From assembly GCF_029227915.1 (NCBI RefSeq), contig NC_079880.1, forward strand, positions 17,812,001 to 17,876,000: a stretch of DNA of 64,000 nt, read 5' to 3'. The notes under the pieces were generated by a model that saw only the letters and a list, made by a program, of their open reading frames with translations, was not told the origin of the DNA and did no database searches. How positions within the stretch are numbered: the first letter of the stretch is position 1; each line of letters begins with the position of its first letter. This DNA comes from Hydractinia symbiolongicarpus (lineage: Eukaryota > Cnidaria > Hydrozoa > Anthoathecata > Hydractiniidae). Both the position numbers and the translations under genes were made by a program. Shown here one piece after another: positions 1 to 11,500 of this stretch.

Positions 1-152
1 ATAATCTACAAACACTGTATTCAGTTTACCATAGTCATAAGAAATAGAGATAGTCTGGTAATTCCGGGCCGTCCATGTGTTCCTATTGTTCACAAGCAGA
101 TATGTTTCTTAAATCGGGGTGGCCGGTTTAAGACTGCACGGAATTATCAATA

Positions 153-398
153 ATGGCTGCCCTTGGGGAGGATTTCTTTGGTGAAGATGATTTTGATGCA
201 ATCTTGGCTGTTATTGATGAAGATTTATTAGAGAAAAATTGTGATTTAACTAAAGAATTATCCAAAATTGTTGAAAAAATAGTTGACGACCCTTCTGAAA
301 GCTGTTTTTCCTGTGATATATGCTCCAAAACATGCAAAACACAACGGGAATCACAAGACACCGAAATGCGAAACATCGTCAACCACAAAACCAGTTAA
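153..398 (+). pseudogene. Frameshifted C2H2 zinc-finger ORF fragment, copy 1
   Basis: An 81-codon ORF begins MAALGEDFFGEDDF and is very acidic for about 50 residues. It then enters a finger beginning CDICSKTCKTQR. The second half of the finger (GITRHRNAKH) is read in a different frame, that of an ORF starting at 320. Joined, the spacing is C-x2-C-x12-H-x4-H, a canonical C2H2 finger. The present sequence therefore has a frameshift near 350. The parent protein is not recognised. It may be a fragment captured by a mobile element. Confidence 0.5.
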
Positions 399-434
399 AT
401 GACAACAACATCACTACTAAAAGAGAACTACTTT

Positions 435-547
435 GTTCATCACTAACATACTGCCTGGCAGTGAGCGGGATTCGATCCGCGGTCCCCATAACAGGGAGCC
501 GCAGACGAACCAACTACACTACGTGCGGCAATATGTTAGTGATGAAC
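435..547 (-). repeat. tRNA-like SINE core with 21-bp flanking inverted stem, copy 1
   Basis: On the minus strand the core reads like a tRNA: GCCGCACGTAGTG, then an A-box-like TAGTGTAGTTGG, an anticodon-like arm around CCCTGTTATGGG, and a B-box-like GGATCGAATCC. The would-be acceptor stem is extended by arms at 435-455 and 527-547 that pair over 21 nt with one mismatch. The anticodon loop lacks the normal U33, so a working tRNA is unlikely. Further copies lie at 4267-4379 and 47354-47466. Confidence 0.6.
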
Positions 548-682
548 TCAGATAATTTATCCGGATGGTGTGTATACATAGGTGAATATTTATCATAGCA
601 CATCCGTATTTCATTCTCAACAGAGAATGCTTCACCCAATAAGACCTCTGATCATGACGGGCGAGTATAATGCGTGTAAGTC
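548..682. repeat. Conserved tail of the tRNA-like repeat, copy 1
   Basis: About 135 bp next to the tRNA-like core are conserved in every copy: 548-682, 4380-4514, 46785-46889 and 47467-47592. Shared landmarks are TTTATCCGGATGGTGTG, CAACAGAGAATG and ATCATGACGGGCGAG. At 46785-46889 the tail occurs without the core. It is probably the body of the SINE-like family. Confidence 0.55.
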
Positions 683-1270
683 ATATTGAAAGAAAACTAC
701 TTTGTTCATCTTAACTGTGCCATTCTTCAACACGAGCGTGCAGTCAAAGCACTGGGTACGAGGTATATTCTACTAACAAAAACATAAACAATAGAGCTGC
801 GCGATTCACCAGACTATCTCTTTTTCTTATGACTATGAGTTTACAAAGCTTTAGCGTGCTAAACAGTAAATGTAATTGTGTACTTTCATTATCTTCCCTT
901 TTTAATAATGAGTTAGGAAAATTGGGAAAATGTAACAGAAAGTAACAATTTAAAAAGATGTGGATGAGAAATGATTTTTAGGAAAGATGGGTTGCACTGT
1001 TATTTATATACCCCCCCCCCCCCCCCCCCAAAAAAAAAAAAAAAAAAAAAAAAAACAGTTGATTTTTGTGTTTGTCAGAAAGATGTAAGAATTTATGAAA
1101 TAATAACTTTTATGAAATTAATGCTAGCTCCATCTCTATTCAACGCCAACCAATTTTTGTTTTTTTATGAGCTATTATAAAAAGCCGTTCTTGATTTTTA
1201 CGTAAATAAAATGCGTTGCGCTATTGTTTACATTTCGTTAAATTTCATTGGTTAAAAAGCTCGAGAGAAC

Positions 1271-3832
1271 AGATGACAGATAATTTATCTCCTCTTATTA
1301 TTACTGCGACATGCCCAAAATAATTAGTTTTTCGGCCGCGCTAAATTAGAAAAATACGGTACATTTTAAGTAGTTACGGTAAGCTATCGAAGTTTAATCG
1401 GTAGTTCTTTCCCACAAGCTTGTAATTAAAACAGATTTTACGTTCGCAGAATATAGTTTTTTACTGACATTGGTTTAGGGAGAGATCAAGCACGAACTGA
1501 CGAATGCGTTCACTTCATCGTAAGTTTTTCCCTCATTTTAGTTTTAAAAATTTGGAGCTTTTTACTGAGGTAGTAACAGTCAGTATTAAAATGCTTAGGT
1601 ATGGCAAACTAATCGACTTGGTTGACCAAATGTTTTCTCCTTTAACTTCTTCGAAAACGACCGATCCATCGAGATCAGAATACACATTATTTTGTTATTG
1701 GAGAACTCCTGTTGTGGCGGTGCCAGAAGACGATGTTGACGAGTTTGAGTTTCCATAAAGACCTCCATTAACAAATCATGCTTTATAATGACTTATTATT
1801 TACTCTGCAGTTAAAAAAACTTTCGTCACACAACAAATTAGAGTCAGCGATGCGTTATTTTATTTTTAGTACTATTTTTAAATTGCGTAGATGTTTAACC
1901 AGGATAGAAATTCAAAGGAGAAAAAAAATTCATCCGTAAAACTAAAAATTTGAACGGTATATTTATTTCAATCGTAATGACAAACTCCTGTCCTGATTTT
2001 AAAATTTTATGTATGGACAAGCTGATTTCAACAGTGTTTTCAATTTTTTTCAATCTTTTTTGTTACTTTAAAAAATGCTTATTAATCAATAATATATACA
2101 TGAATGGCATTTTGCAACTATTTTTTACTACGTTTTGTTTCTTGTTGAATTTTTTCATGAGTAAACTGCGCCTTCGTGCTCGTGTCCACGACTAACGTAG
2201 TCACAATCTCCATGGCAACAATTCTTTCGATTGTAACTAAGTTTACACAATCTTTGTAAATTTTGCCAATAAATGATAGTGCATTTTTATGTATATTGTA
2301 TAGAACGAGATGATGACTGGTATTTTGGAAATATTTTGTGTATTCTCTCATACTTCTTTCTTAATCGGAATTGTGCAGAGGTCATTGGGTGTTAGAGGTT
2401 ATGTGGCTACCCAAAACTAGTATCAGAGCAGTCATCCGACGCGCTCATCAGACTTTAATAGCGTTTTTTCCCCTTTTTGCAAAAGTTTATTTCTTTAGAA
2501 ATTTCAAATGAAAAAAACACAAACATTTTTTCCGCAAAGTTGTAAATTTCTTTAAACGCGAAAAGTTTATTATTACTTACCAAATTCTCAAAACGCAAAA
2601 AGTCTTACAAGAACAATATCCATTTTTTCATTCTTCACCAATTAAAATAATTCTGGAGGTTTTCCTTCTCTTTTTTCCAGCCTTTAACACCTACATAATA
2701 TCTCGATTATTTGCGCAGTTTGTTAAATTAGTTTAAATTTGTTGAATTCTCTTGTTGAACTATTGTCATGACAAAGTTAAAAAGGTTGCTAACTACTCTG
2801 CAATATTTATTTGCAAGTTTTTTTCCTGCCAAAATAAACATTTTCTTGAAATATGCAACAAAAAAAATTATTCTTAATCAATTAAAATAATCCTCGAGAT
2901 TTTGTTTTCTTTTTTCCAGTTATTGTCAAAAATTCGACCATAGGTTCACTATTCAAAACAGTGCAGGTGATGTCCGAGTTCGCCGGGACAAATACACTTG
3001 TTCTTCAGGTTATAATACACGATCCGTTTAAATGGAAGGTTTACATCTGACGAATGAGTCATATAGGGCTAAACGTATCGTGTAATTCAAAAAAAGAAAC
3101 TTTTTGACCTGTTGAATTTGACCTATCTTTCATTTCAAAACGTGTTCATCTTTTTCGATTAAACGGATGATCCTTCTCTATTAAAATTTTGTAAATTTAT
3201 TGTTTTAAACGTTTGAGGTCATGTATCACTTTCAGAGTATTAAGCAAAATACAGTTAAAAACAAGATAGCTACAGTAAAAACAAGCAAGAGAAAAACAAG
3301 AGAAAATGGCGAAAGGAAAAAAATGAATTTACGGAGGATGTTACCAAGAAATGGCGTGAACGAACCTGTCTGTTGGATGTAACGTTGGCTCGTATAAAGA
3401 CAGGGACAAGAAAAATAATTAATCCAGACAATATGCCAAGTATGCTTCTGTAAACACGAAAACTGTTACAACTTGGAATAACTAGCATCCGTTGCTAAAA
3501 ACAAACTGTTGCGGCAAGTTTTGTCAGAACTAAGCGCGCATTACTGTGTTTTGTATTGATGACTCTATAATAATCGAGAAGGCAGTAACCATTTTGCTTG
3601 CTACGATTCGAAAGACTTTTGAAGGATTTTGTACGTTTAAACGGATTACGTGTAGACAAGAAACCTTTCACAAAGTTTCCCCTACAGGTTTAATCAAAAA
3701 TCAAAAATCTGATTGGCCAATCTGTATAAACAAACATTTGAAACCACTGGAAACAAATACTTCTTTTTATACATTTTTACCTGTGACCAGTCCACACACA
3801 GGCAATGACTGTTTTCTAAAAAAAACATGATA
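1271..3832. other. Stretch between the direct repeats, no gene supported
   Basis: This is AT-rich DNA with short ORFs only. None shows a recognisable domain, and no reverse transcriptase or transposase motifs were seen. Two imperfectly similar segments around 2635-2685 and 2878-2925 share an ATTAAAATAAT core followed by a pyrimidine run ending TTTTTTCCAG. An 84-codon ORF at 1504-1758 has no recognisable features. Confidence 0.5.
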
Positions 3833-3984
3833 ATAATCTACAAACACTGTATTCAGTTTACCATAGTCATAAGAAATAGAGATAGTCTGGTAATTCCGGG
3901 CCGTCCATGTGTTCCTATTGTTCACAAGCAGATATGTTTCTTAAATCGGGGTGGCCGGTTTAAGACTGCACGGAATTATCAATA

Positions 3985-4230
3985 ATGGCTGCCCTTGGGG
4001 AGGATTTCTTTGGTGAAGATGATTTTGATGCAATCTTGGCTGTTATTGATGAAGATTTATTAGAGAAAAATTGTGATTTAACTAAAGAATTATCCAAAAT
4101 TGTTGAAAAAATAGTTGACGACCCTTCTGAAAGCTGTTTTTCCTGTGATATATGCTCCAAAACATGCAAAACACAACGGGAATCACAAGACACCGAAATG
4201 CGAAACATCGTCAACCACAAAACCAGTTAA
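3985..4230 (+). pseudogene. Frameshifted C2H2 zinc-finger ORF fragment, copy 2
   Basis: The predicted protein is identical to that of 153-398. The same frameshift separates the two cysteines (CDIC) from the two histidines (HRNAKH), which lie in the frame starting at 4152. Because both repeat copies share the defect, it predates the duplication, or the two were homogenised. No function is assigned. Confidence 0.5.
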
Positions 4231-4266
4231 ATGACAACAACATCACTACTAAAAGAGAACTACTTT

Positions 4267-4379
4267 GTTCATCACTAACATACTGCCTGGCAGTGAGCGG
4301 GATTCGATCCGCGGTCCCCATAACAGGGAGCCGCAGACGAACCAACTACACTACGTGCGGCAATATGTTAGTGATGAAC
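4267..4379 (-). repeat. tRNA-like SINE core, copy 2
   Basis: Same sequence as 435-547, inside direct repeat copy 2. A-box and B-box and the 21-nt flanking arms are retained. The tail follows at 4380-4514. Confidence 0.6.
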
Positions 4380-5099
4380 TCAGATAGTTTATCCGGATGG
4401 TGTGTATACATAGGTGAATATTTAACATAGCACATCCGTATTTCATTCTCAACAGAGAATGCTTCACCCAATAAGACCTCTGATCATGACGGGCGAGTAT
4501 AATGCGTGTAAGTCATAATGAAAGAGAACTACTTTGTTCATCTTAACTGTGCCATTCTTCAACACGAGCGTGCAGTCAAAGCACTGGGTACGAGGTATAT
4601 TCTACTAACAAAAACATAAACAATAGAGCTGCGCGATTCACCAGACTATCTCTTTTTCTTATGACTATGAGTTTACAAAGCTTTAGCGTGCTAAACAGTA
4701 AATGTAATTGTGTACTTTCATTATCTTCCCTTTTTAATAATGAGTTAGGAAAATTGGGAAAATGTAACAGAAAGTAACAATTTAAAAAGATGTGGATGAG
4801 AAATGATTTTTAGGAAAGATGGGTTGCACTGTTATTTATATACCCCCCCCCCCCCAAAAAAAAAAAAAAAAAAAAAAAAAACAGTTGATTTTTGTGTTTG
4901 TCAGAAAGATGTAAGAATTTATGAAATAATAACTTTTATGAAATTAATGCTAGCTCCATCTCTATTCAACGCCAACCAATTTTTGTTTTTTTATGAACTA
5001 TTATAAAAAGCCGTTGTTCTTGATTTTTACGTAAATAAAATGCGTTGCGCTATTGTTTACATTTCGTTAAATTTCATTGGCTAAAAAGCTCGAGAGAAA

Positions 5100-5555
5100 A
5101 ATACGGGCGGAGAAAGTTGAGAGTATGTTTTTAGGCCCAGTCAGCAGTCATTCTACTTCATTGAACATGTTTGTTGACATCGTTCAAGCGGAAAATGCAG
5201 CCGTATAAAAACCTAGGAAACTTCATTGCAACCAATTTACGCAACTCACGGCAGAGGGGTGTGTTAAAAAGTGCAACCTGCTATAAAAATATATATATTG
5301 CTCATTCCCCAAGAATAAATCCTAGCTATTCACAAATTACATGAACAATCGATATGCATATCAAAAAATTAAAAAAAAATTTTAATAAATACCGCGTCAC
5401 CGCTCTTACTTTTATCACTTTTGATCAACTTCATGTGGAAAATAAGTTTAAAATTCACAGCAAGAGCAACAACGAAGAAGTTCAACGACGAGATGCATGC
5501 AACACATGAATACAGGACACGATAATAAAAACTAGTTGTGAAAAAAATCTGCGCG
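5100..5555. other. 3' flank of the OSBPL1A gene
   Basis: This lies between the stop codon of the minus-strand gene and direct repeat copy 2. It probably holds the 3' UTR. On the minus strand an ATTAAA hexamer (5386-5381) is the nearest candidate poly(A) signal. No other coding signal was seen. Confidence 0.4.
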
Positions 5556-8500
5556 CTAGTAAATATCTGGACACTTGCTATATTGTCGTTTAAAATATTC
5601 TCCATTGTATTGCCATTCTTTGGTGCCGAGATATTCATTTTCTTCGAAATTAAACCACCTAAAACGAAGAGATATCAGTTGTGGATAACAGTTTAAAAAT
5701 CGCAGCTACAAACAGAAGGTAAAAAAAGAAAAATAACGACCTTGTCTCCCACACTTCGTGATCATTATTCATGCGACGTCTCGTCGCGCGCTGCTTTTCT
5801 TCTAATTGCAATTTTGCAGCTGATGCGCCCTCTAAAGAATACAACCATTTATTGATACAATTAACCTTACACCCGTGCATCATATCGATCACAGGTACAT
5901 CATATCGATTACATGTACAACATATCGATCACAGGTACAACTTACTGCAACAAAATAATCTACATGGTTGCCTACTTGGTTATTTTCTTGAACATTTCTA
6001 AAATCTTCTTTAGGTTGTAAAACGCAAAAAATAAGAACTTGTTTTGTGCTGTGTTAAAAATGAGAGTGGTTTATCTTTACCACCGTTTCCTAACATCTGA
6101 TGTCAAAATGAAAGTGGTTTACCTATGTCACCGTTTTCTAAACATCTGATGTCAGGACGATAACGACAATCAGTAGGAGCAATCTGCGAACAATTGAAAG
6201 AAACACAATAATAACAACTGAACAATGGTACCTATCACAGGGAGGAGGAGTACATGTGCATGAGGAGTACATGTGCATGAGGAGTACATGTGAATGAGGA
6301 GTACATGTGGATGAGGAGTACATGTGGATGAGGAGTACATGTGAATGAGGAGTAATGTGGATGAGGAGTACATGTGGATGAGGAGTACATGTGGATGAGG
6401 AGTACATGTGAATGAGGAGTAATGTGGATCAGCAGTACATGTGGAAACGTACAACGTCTTTGTGTTCGTCTAAAAGGTGGTTTAATCCCATCGCAAATTC
6501 TGTCATCATATACATCTGAAACGAGAATTTAAAATAGCAAATCTTGAACTGGATTTCATGCAGGGCTCCGACAGAATAAACCACAAAGTTTACCACAAAC
6601 TGTAGAAATTTTGTTCTGCTTAAAATCAGCAGGCTCAGCAATCAATTTTTAAACTCGTCTAATTAAACAGTTGTTTTCGAATCGTTAACATAGAAGTCAC
6701 AATTGAAATGAAAGAAAACTTCTATTCACAACAGGGCGAAGGTAAAAAGTTCTAACAAATGGTTTTATAAAAACTACTCGTGACTCACATCGGCTGTACA
6801 CGAAGGCTTTGGGCGCACTTTCCAAGCCAAGGTGACACCAGAAGGAAGATCAGGAACGCCACTTTCATCTTTTTGCGCACCTTCGACTTGTTTAAGTAGT
6901 TGTGCGTCTTCTGCATCAGAGAAACAGCAATATTTTGTCCAATCTCCTTTAATCAGCTTTTTTTTTGCATTCCTTCGATAAAACAAAATAGTGTGTATCA
7001 AAATTATTTATTGTAAATAATAGAAAAAGAATACGCAATGAACAGGTTAACTTTAATTCAAGTCAATGAAATGACAAACGAAACGACATTGCAACAAATA
7101 ATACGCAAGTTTAAATCAACCTTAACCTTTTCGGCAGCAAATTATTTTATGTATGAAAGTAGGTTACAACTTCAGTCCCAAACTACTTCTATTTTGTAAC
7201 AATTCAATTGCACAGCAAGGCCTATTTTGACCCCTTTCTCTCTCTCTCTCCCTCTTGATGATTGAATAAGCGAATACAATAATTACTTTTCGTCAACGAT
7301 ATAGCCTTCTAATTGGTTCATGTCTTTACCAAACCAACCAGCTGGTTTAAAATTAATAATTGCTCGATGTCCTGTCGTATGATTCTTGATCTCGCATATA
7401 CCATACTAATTATTAAAAAAAAAACTCACAAAAAAATACATTCATTCTATCTCCTATAATCGCAACAAACAGTTCAAAAAAGTTCTTTTTAAAACAGAAT
7501 AAAAGAGACGTACCAATTCGATCCACAGATTTCCTATGATGATGTTATGTAGACCACTGCTGACGTATGAGAAGGTATACACATCTCCATACCTAAATGA
7601 GGAAACTAAACAATTCACACTATTCGTCACGATGGGCAACAGTATTAGTTCAGGCGCTACTTTCTAACACTTAAGTGAAATGTTTTTCTTAAATGAAGCA
7701 ATTCTGATATCTACAACTAGCTTGTTTGAAAGTGTATAACTCAAAACTTTGCAATTTAAGTATATTTATTATTTAGAGAATTTAAAAGTGGAACACAGAA
7801 AAAAAGAAAAAAGCTCCGCATACCCTGTAAAGCAAAAAGAATGAAGAATAAAGAAAAACGCGCTTAGAAGAACGAAACACAAACTTTTTTAAGTAACTTA
7901 CTTAGGTATTTTTATTACAACATTTCCCTTAGGTTTGACTTCGATGTCTTTTCCCCAAAACTTTAATTCTGGTTGCATGGACATGGTGAGTTCAAATCCA
8001 GATCCACTTTCCACGTGAAGCGCACTAACCGGAGGATGATGGCTAACTTGCTCACATACCATTTTGAAATCTAAATCTTCCCTGCATAAAATAAACAGAA
8101 ACGAAGATTTCAAAACCTTTCAAGGTTTAGATAAATATGCAACAACTTTAAAACAAGATTTTCCAGAATTTAATATAAAAATGAAAGGAAAAACATATTA
8201 TCCTTTTGTTAATTCCTCCATACGTGCAATATTACAATTTCAGGATTTGCATAGTATACTATACATCTATTCAATATAGCTGTTATAGCTATATCGAATA
8301 GGTGTATACTAAACTAGACAAATCCTGAAATTGTAATATTGCACGTATGGGAAAATTAAAAAATGGTAGCGGAAACGTAATATAATAACGCTTTTTTCCT
8401 ACCTAACTAATTCATAAGTTTCACCAAGTAACGGATTGAACGGTTTACCAACTCTCGCTTCTGTGGATGCGTTACAACTGACCATAAACACTGCAATATT

Positions 8501-11500
8501 CTAAACACAAGTTAATGTGTGTTAATAACTCACCGACCACGAGGTTAACTTACAGACCACAAGGTTAGGTTCACGCTCGAGTGGAAACATACAAATTGGA
8601 CGTGCGCAAATGTCAAGTAAGAAAGTACAGAAAGCAACATACCAGTAAACGTTCGATAGGATCATCTATGTTAGTTGCTTTGTGTAAAATATGTACATAA
8701 TCCATATATTCTGCAATACGTTGTAAGAAAGACAGCGGCTCGTTGAATATAACTATACGACATATACAAAAATCACTGCATGGTAATCTTTTGTTTGTTT
8801 ATTACTTTTAAGTGATATAACTTTCCTGTCTTAAGAACTAAACTTTCATATACAAAACTATACAAAGTAAAATTAAACATACCTGGCATTGTGATTCGTG
8901 ATAGATCCTTTCCAACGCATTGTTTCAAGACACTCCATATACTGAACTCGTTTCGAGAATGCATTGTATGTGGAAGTTTTTTTCTGCAAGAAATTGACAA
9001 TATTGTGTAACTAAATAGGTTAACTACATTAACATTGACAACTATCAACAACTTCCATAAAAACTTCGAACCTGTATTTCGGTTGTTTTTCTCGCGTCCG
9101 TGGCGAGAATTTACCATTTGCAAGTTGAGTTGCGACATATAAACTCTTTTCATTTTGTGTGTCCTCTGCTTGACCAGGTTCTTCGCACTTAAAAGATGCT
9201 TCCTTCTCATCTTCCGAACCTTTCTGGTTATTTTCAAATTCGTAAGCAGGATCGAAGTCACATTCAGACTGCGTTTCTGGGGCATCGTAAAACACGTCTA
9301 AAAAATCTTCACCATCATCAGGAAAACTGTTTATATGCTAAAAAGAAATACATCAATATCAACCTGCATTTCAGACACTATAAAGTATAAAGCTATTATT
9401 TCAATGTATAAGATCGATACAGTGACGTTTAGCTAAGACGACATGCACTTCTTCGACAGCAATACAACACTAATGATGATAGACTGATACCGACAACAAA
9501 CCACTCCAAACGTAGCTACTTATAAATGCGATGTTCCAAACAGAAATTTTTGAACGTTGCGAACCAGGACATAAAATGCTCGCAAGTAAACTCACCAATT
9601 TACTGTGAGAACGAACAGACTGTTCTAATACAAAATGTTCTGTAGCCAGTACGTGCAAGGCATCTTCCAATACTCTTCGTTTTTCTGCTTCTTCTTGTAA
9701 CTGTAATCGGCGTACCTAAGGAAGAAGAAGACAATTTTAAAGCCACCTGTACTTTGAGTAGCAGTAAAATTTAATTATTAAAACTATTTGTATATTCACA
9801 AAAGCTCTGCTACAACTTCTTATCAAACAAAAAAGTGACAAATGTCGTGAATGTAATTTATGGAATTTTAAAAAAAGAAAATTCTACAGATTATATTCTA
9901 ACATGGCACCAACCTCCTCTTGTTGCATTAAAACAGTGAGACAATGATTTAAAGTTGAGCAAACTTCTTGTGATGATCCCACAACATCGTTCAGTTTCAT
10001 TTTAAATGTAGCCGCAGTGCCTTAACGAAAAACATAACTCGCTGCGAGAGACGAAAAACATGTGGAAGCAAATTGTTTCCTTCAATAACTTACAAACTTG
10101 TGATTTTTCAAATTATGTTATAATGTGAAATGTAATCGAATGCGCCTGGTTGTGTTCTGACTTGGATGAAAGATCAACGCAACTTGTTAAAAAAGCAGAA
10201 TAGGAACAGAAAATAAAAAGCTAAAATTTGAATGTGGTTTAGTAAATATTTCAAAGATGAACTATAAAACATATTGCTTTTATAGAACACATCAACACAA
10301 AATTCATTTTACACCTAATATACATTCAAAAATGCGAGAAAACATATTGTTTTTAAAAATTAAACAGACCTTGTCTGACTTGTTGATCTGGGAGTGTATT
10401 GAAGTATGATGTAAGTGAGGTAACCTGCTGTTCGAGAACTTCTTGGTGCGCTTTTGCATTCTAAAATGAGATTTCCATGTTTCCATAAAATAGAAATTCT
10501 TATCATATATATTTGGTGTGTGTAGGAAGGTTACGGTATACACGATACCGTAACACTTGATTGAGTGTGATGCAATGACTGAAGGAAAAACAACAACTTC
10601 TATTGACAAAATATTACGACGTTCTTACACTATACCTTGATTGCATCTTCTATACTACCTAATGGAAGATAATCTTCATCTAACTCATCCATCAATATAA
10701 CATGAGGTTGACTTGTGTAATGCGTACTATAAGCGCAATGTTCTCGAACTGCGTTCAACCATCTCTACAGGAAATACAAAAAGATAAGTAAGGTTTTTTT
10801 CACGTCTAGCTATAATTGATTATTCCACACCAGAAACAAACCTGTCTGTTAACTTGTCCTGAATTAGGAGTAGTCATAAAAAAGTGAACTGTGTGGTCAG
10901 AATATTCTATTTTGAACTTCTTCTCGTCGTCGTGATGGGCCTGAGAAAAAAATATATAAGACAATTTTTTTTGACTAAAACGGTCACCAAACATAAATCC
11001 TTTTAAATTCCACTTTCTCCGCATCGGCAACAATTGCAGACGTGAAACTAATCTCTAAAATAATAGCCGTCGTCTGTCTGTCACTGCGCGGACCCCCCAC
11101 TGAGTTAGAAAATGTTACGGAAACACGAATATCAAATGCGATATATTTTTATCCACTTTGTTGCGACGGGTAAATATAAAGGACGGGCGAACCCGTGGAT
11201 TTTTCCAAGGGCAACGACTAGTCTCTATAATAATAGCCGTCGTCTGTCTGTCTCTGTGCAGACCCCCCGCTGAGTTAGAAAACGATGTTACGGAAACACG
11301 AATATCAAATGCGATATATTTTTATCTGCTTTGTTGCGACGGGTAAATATAATGGACGGGCGAACCCGTGGATTTTTCCACGGGCAACGACTAGTCTCTA
11401 TTATAATAGCCGTGGTCTGCCTGTGTGTCCGCGAAAGCCGTGTCCCGTTACGCTTTTTATTTTCTGAGAGCTTTATATTTTTGTTATATTTGTTTTCTGT

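Larger units (their letters stand above)
24..844. repeat. Inverted repeat pair (24-59 / 808-844)
   Basis: The stretch at 24-59, reading GTTTACCATAGTCATAAG then AAATAGAGATAGTCTGGT, recurs as a near-perfect reverse complement at 808-844. The same pair occurs in repeat copy 2 (3856-3891 / 4640-4676). The arms enclose the zinc-finger fragment and tRNA-like core. They could be the terminal inverted repeats of a ~0.83-kb non-autonomous element inside the larger duplicated block. Confidence 0.55.
1..1270. repeat. Direct repeat copy 1 (left edge may lie outside the window)
   Basis: This segment recurs almost base for base at 3833-5099 (offset 3832). The copies differ mainly in the length of a C-run/A-run near 1010-1055, a short GTT insertion near 5015 and a few point changes. 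Homology stops after a shared CTCGAGAGAA. Inside are a broken zinc-finger ORF, a tRNA-like core and a pair of inverted repeats (24-59 and 808-844). The copies could be long terminal repeats, a segmental duplication or two insertions of one element. No gag-pol is visible between them, so the LTR reading is unsupported. Confidence 0.85.
3833..5099. repeat. Direct repeat copy 2
   Basis: This is the second copy of the 1-1270 repeat, with the same internal order: inverted repeat, zinc-finger fragment, tRNA-like core, second inverted repeat, C/A homopolymer tract, AT-rich tail. Near identity implies a recent duplication or recent conversion. The left edge sits in an A-rich stretch around 3820-3833. 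No clear target-site duplication is visible because the other copy runs off the window. Confidence 0.85.

Noticed and set aside
435-547. A functional tRNA gene.
   Set aside because: The anticodon loop lacks U33 and has irregular length, and the stem is extended far beyond a tRNA; a tRNA-derived repeat fits better.
971-1180. ORF with a proline and lysine run (also at 4803-5006).
   Set aside because: It is produced by the C/A homopolymer tract; tract length differs between copies.
1-5099. A complete LTR retrotransposon with the 1.27-kb repeats as LTRs.
   Set aside because: No gag, protease, RT or integrase was found in 1271-3832, and the left edge is outside the window.
6243-6440. A CRISPR-like array.
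   Set aside because: The units are contiguous with no unique spacers, in a eukaryotic intron.
6138-6454. Minus-strand ORFs of 89 and 94 codons ([11 protein letters not shown] repeats).
   Set aside because: They are translations of the 17-bp minisatellite inside an intron.
8481-8490. Alternative acceptor (TTGCAG) for the OSBPL1A exon at 8403-8500.
   Set aside because: It puts the exon out of frame with the upstream exon ending at 8643; the TTTAG acceptor ten bases earlier keeps frame and gives the conserved AVFMVS segment.
11000-11050. An apparent extra OSBPL1A exon on the minus strand ([20 protein letters not shown]) whose splice acceptor would lie inside the Helitron-like 5' end.
   Set aside because: The exons at 13057-12994 and 10940-10842 join in phase and align to human ORP1L without a gap, so the extra exon is not needed and would lengthen a PH-domain loop.
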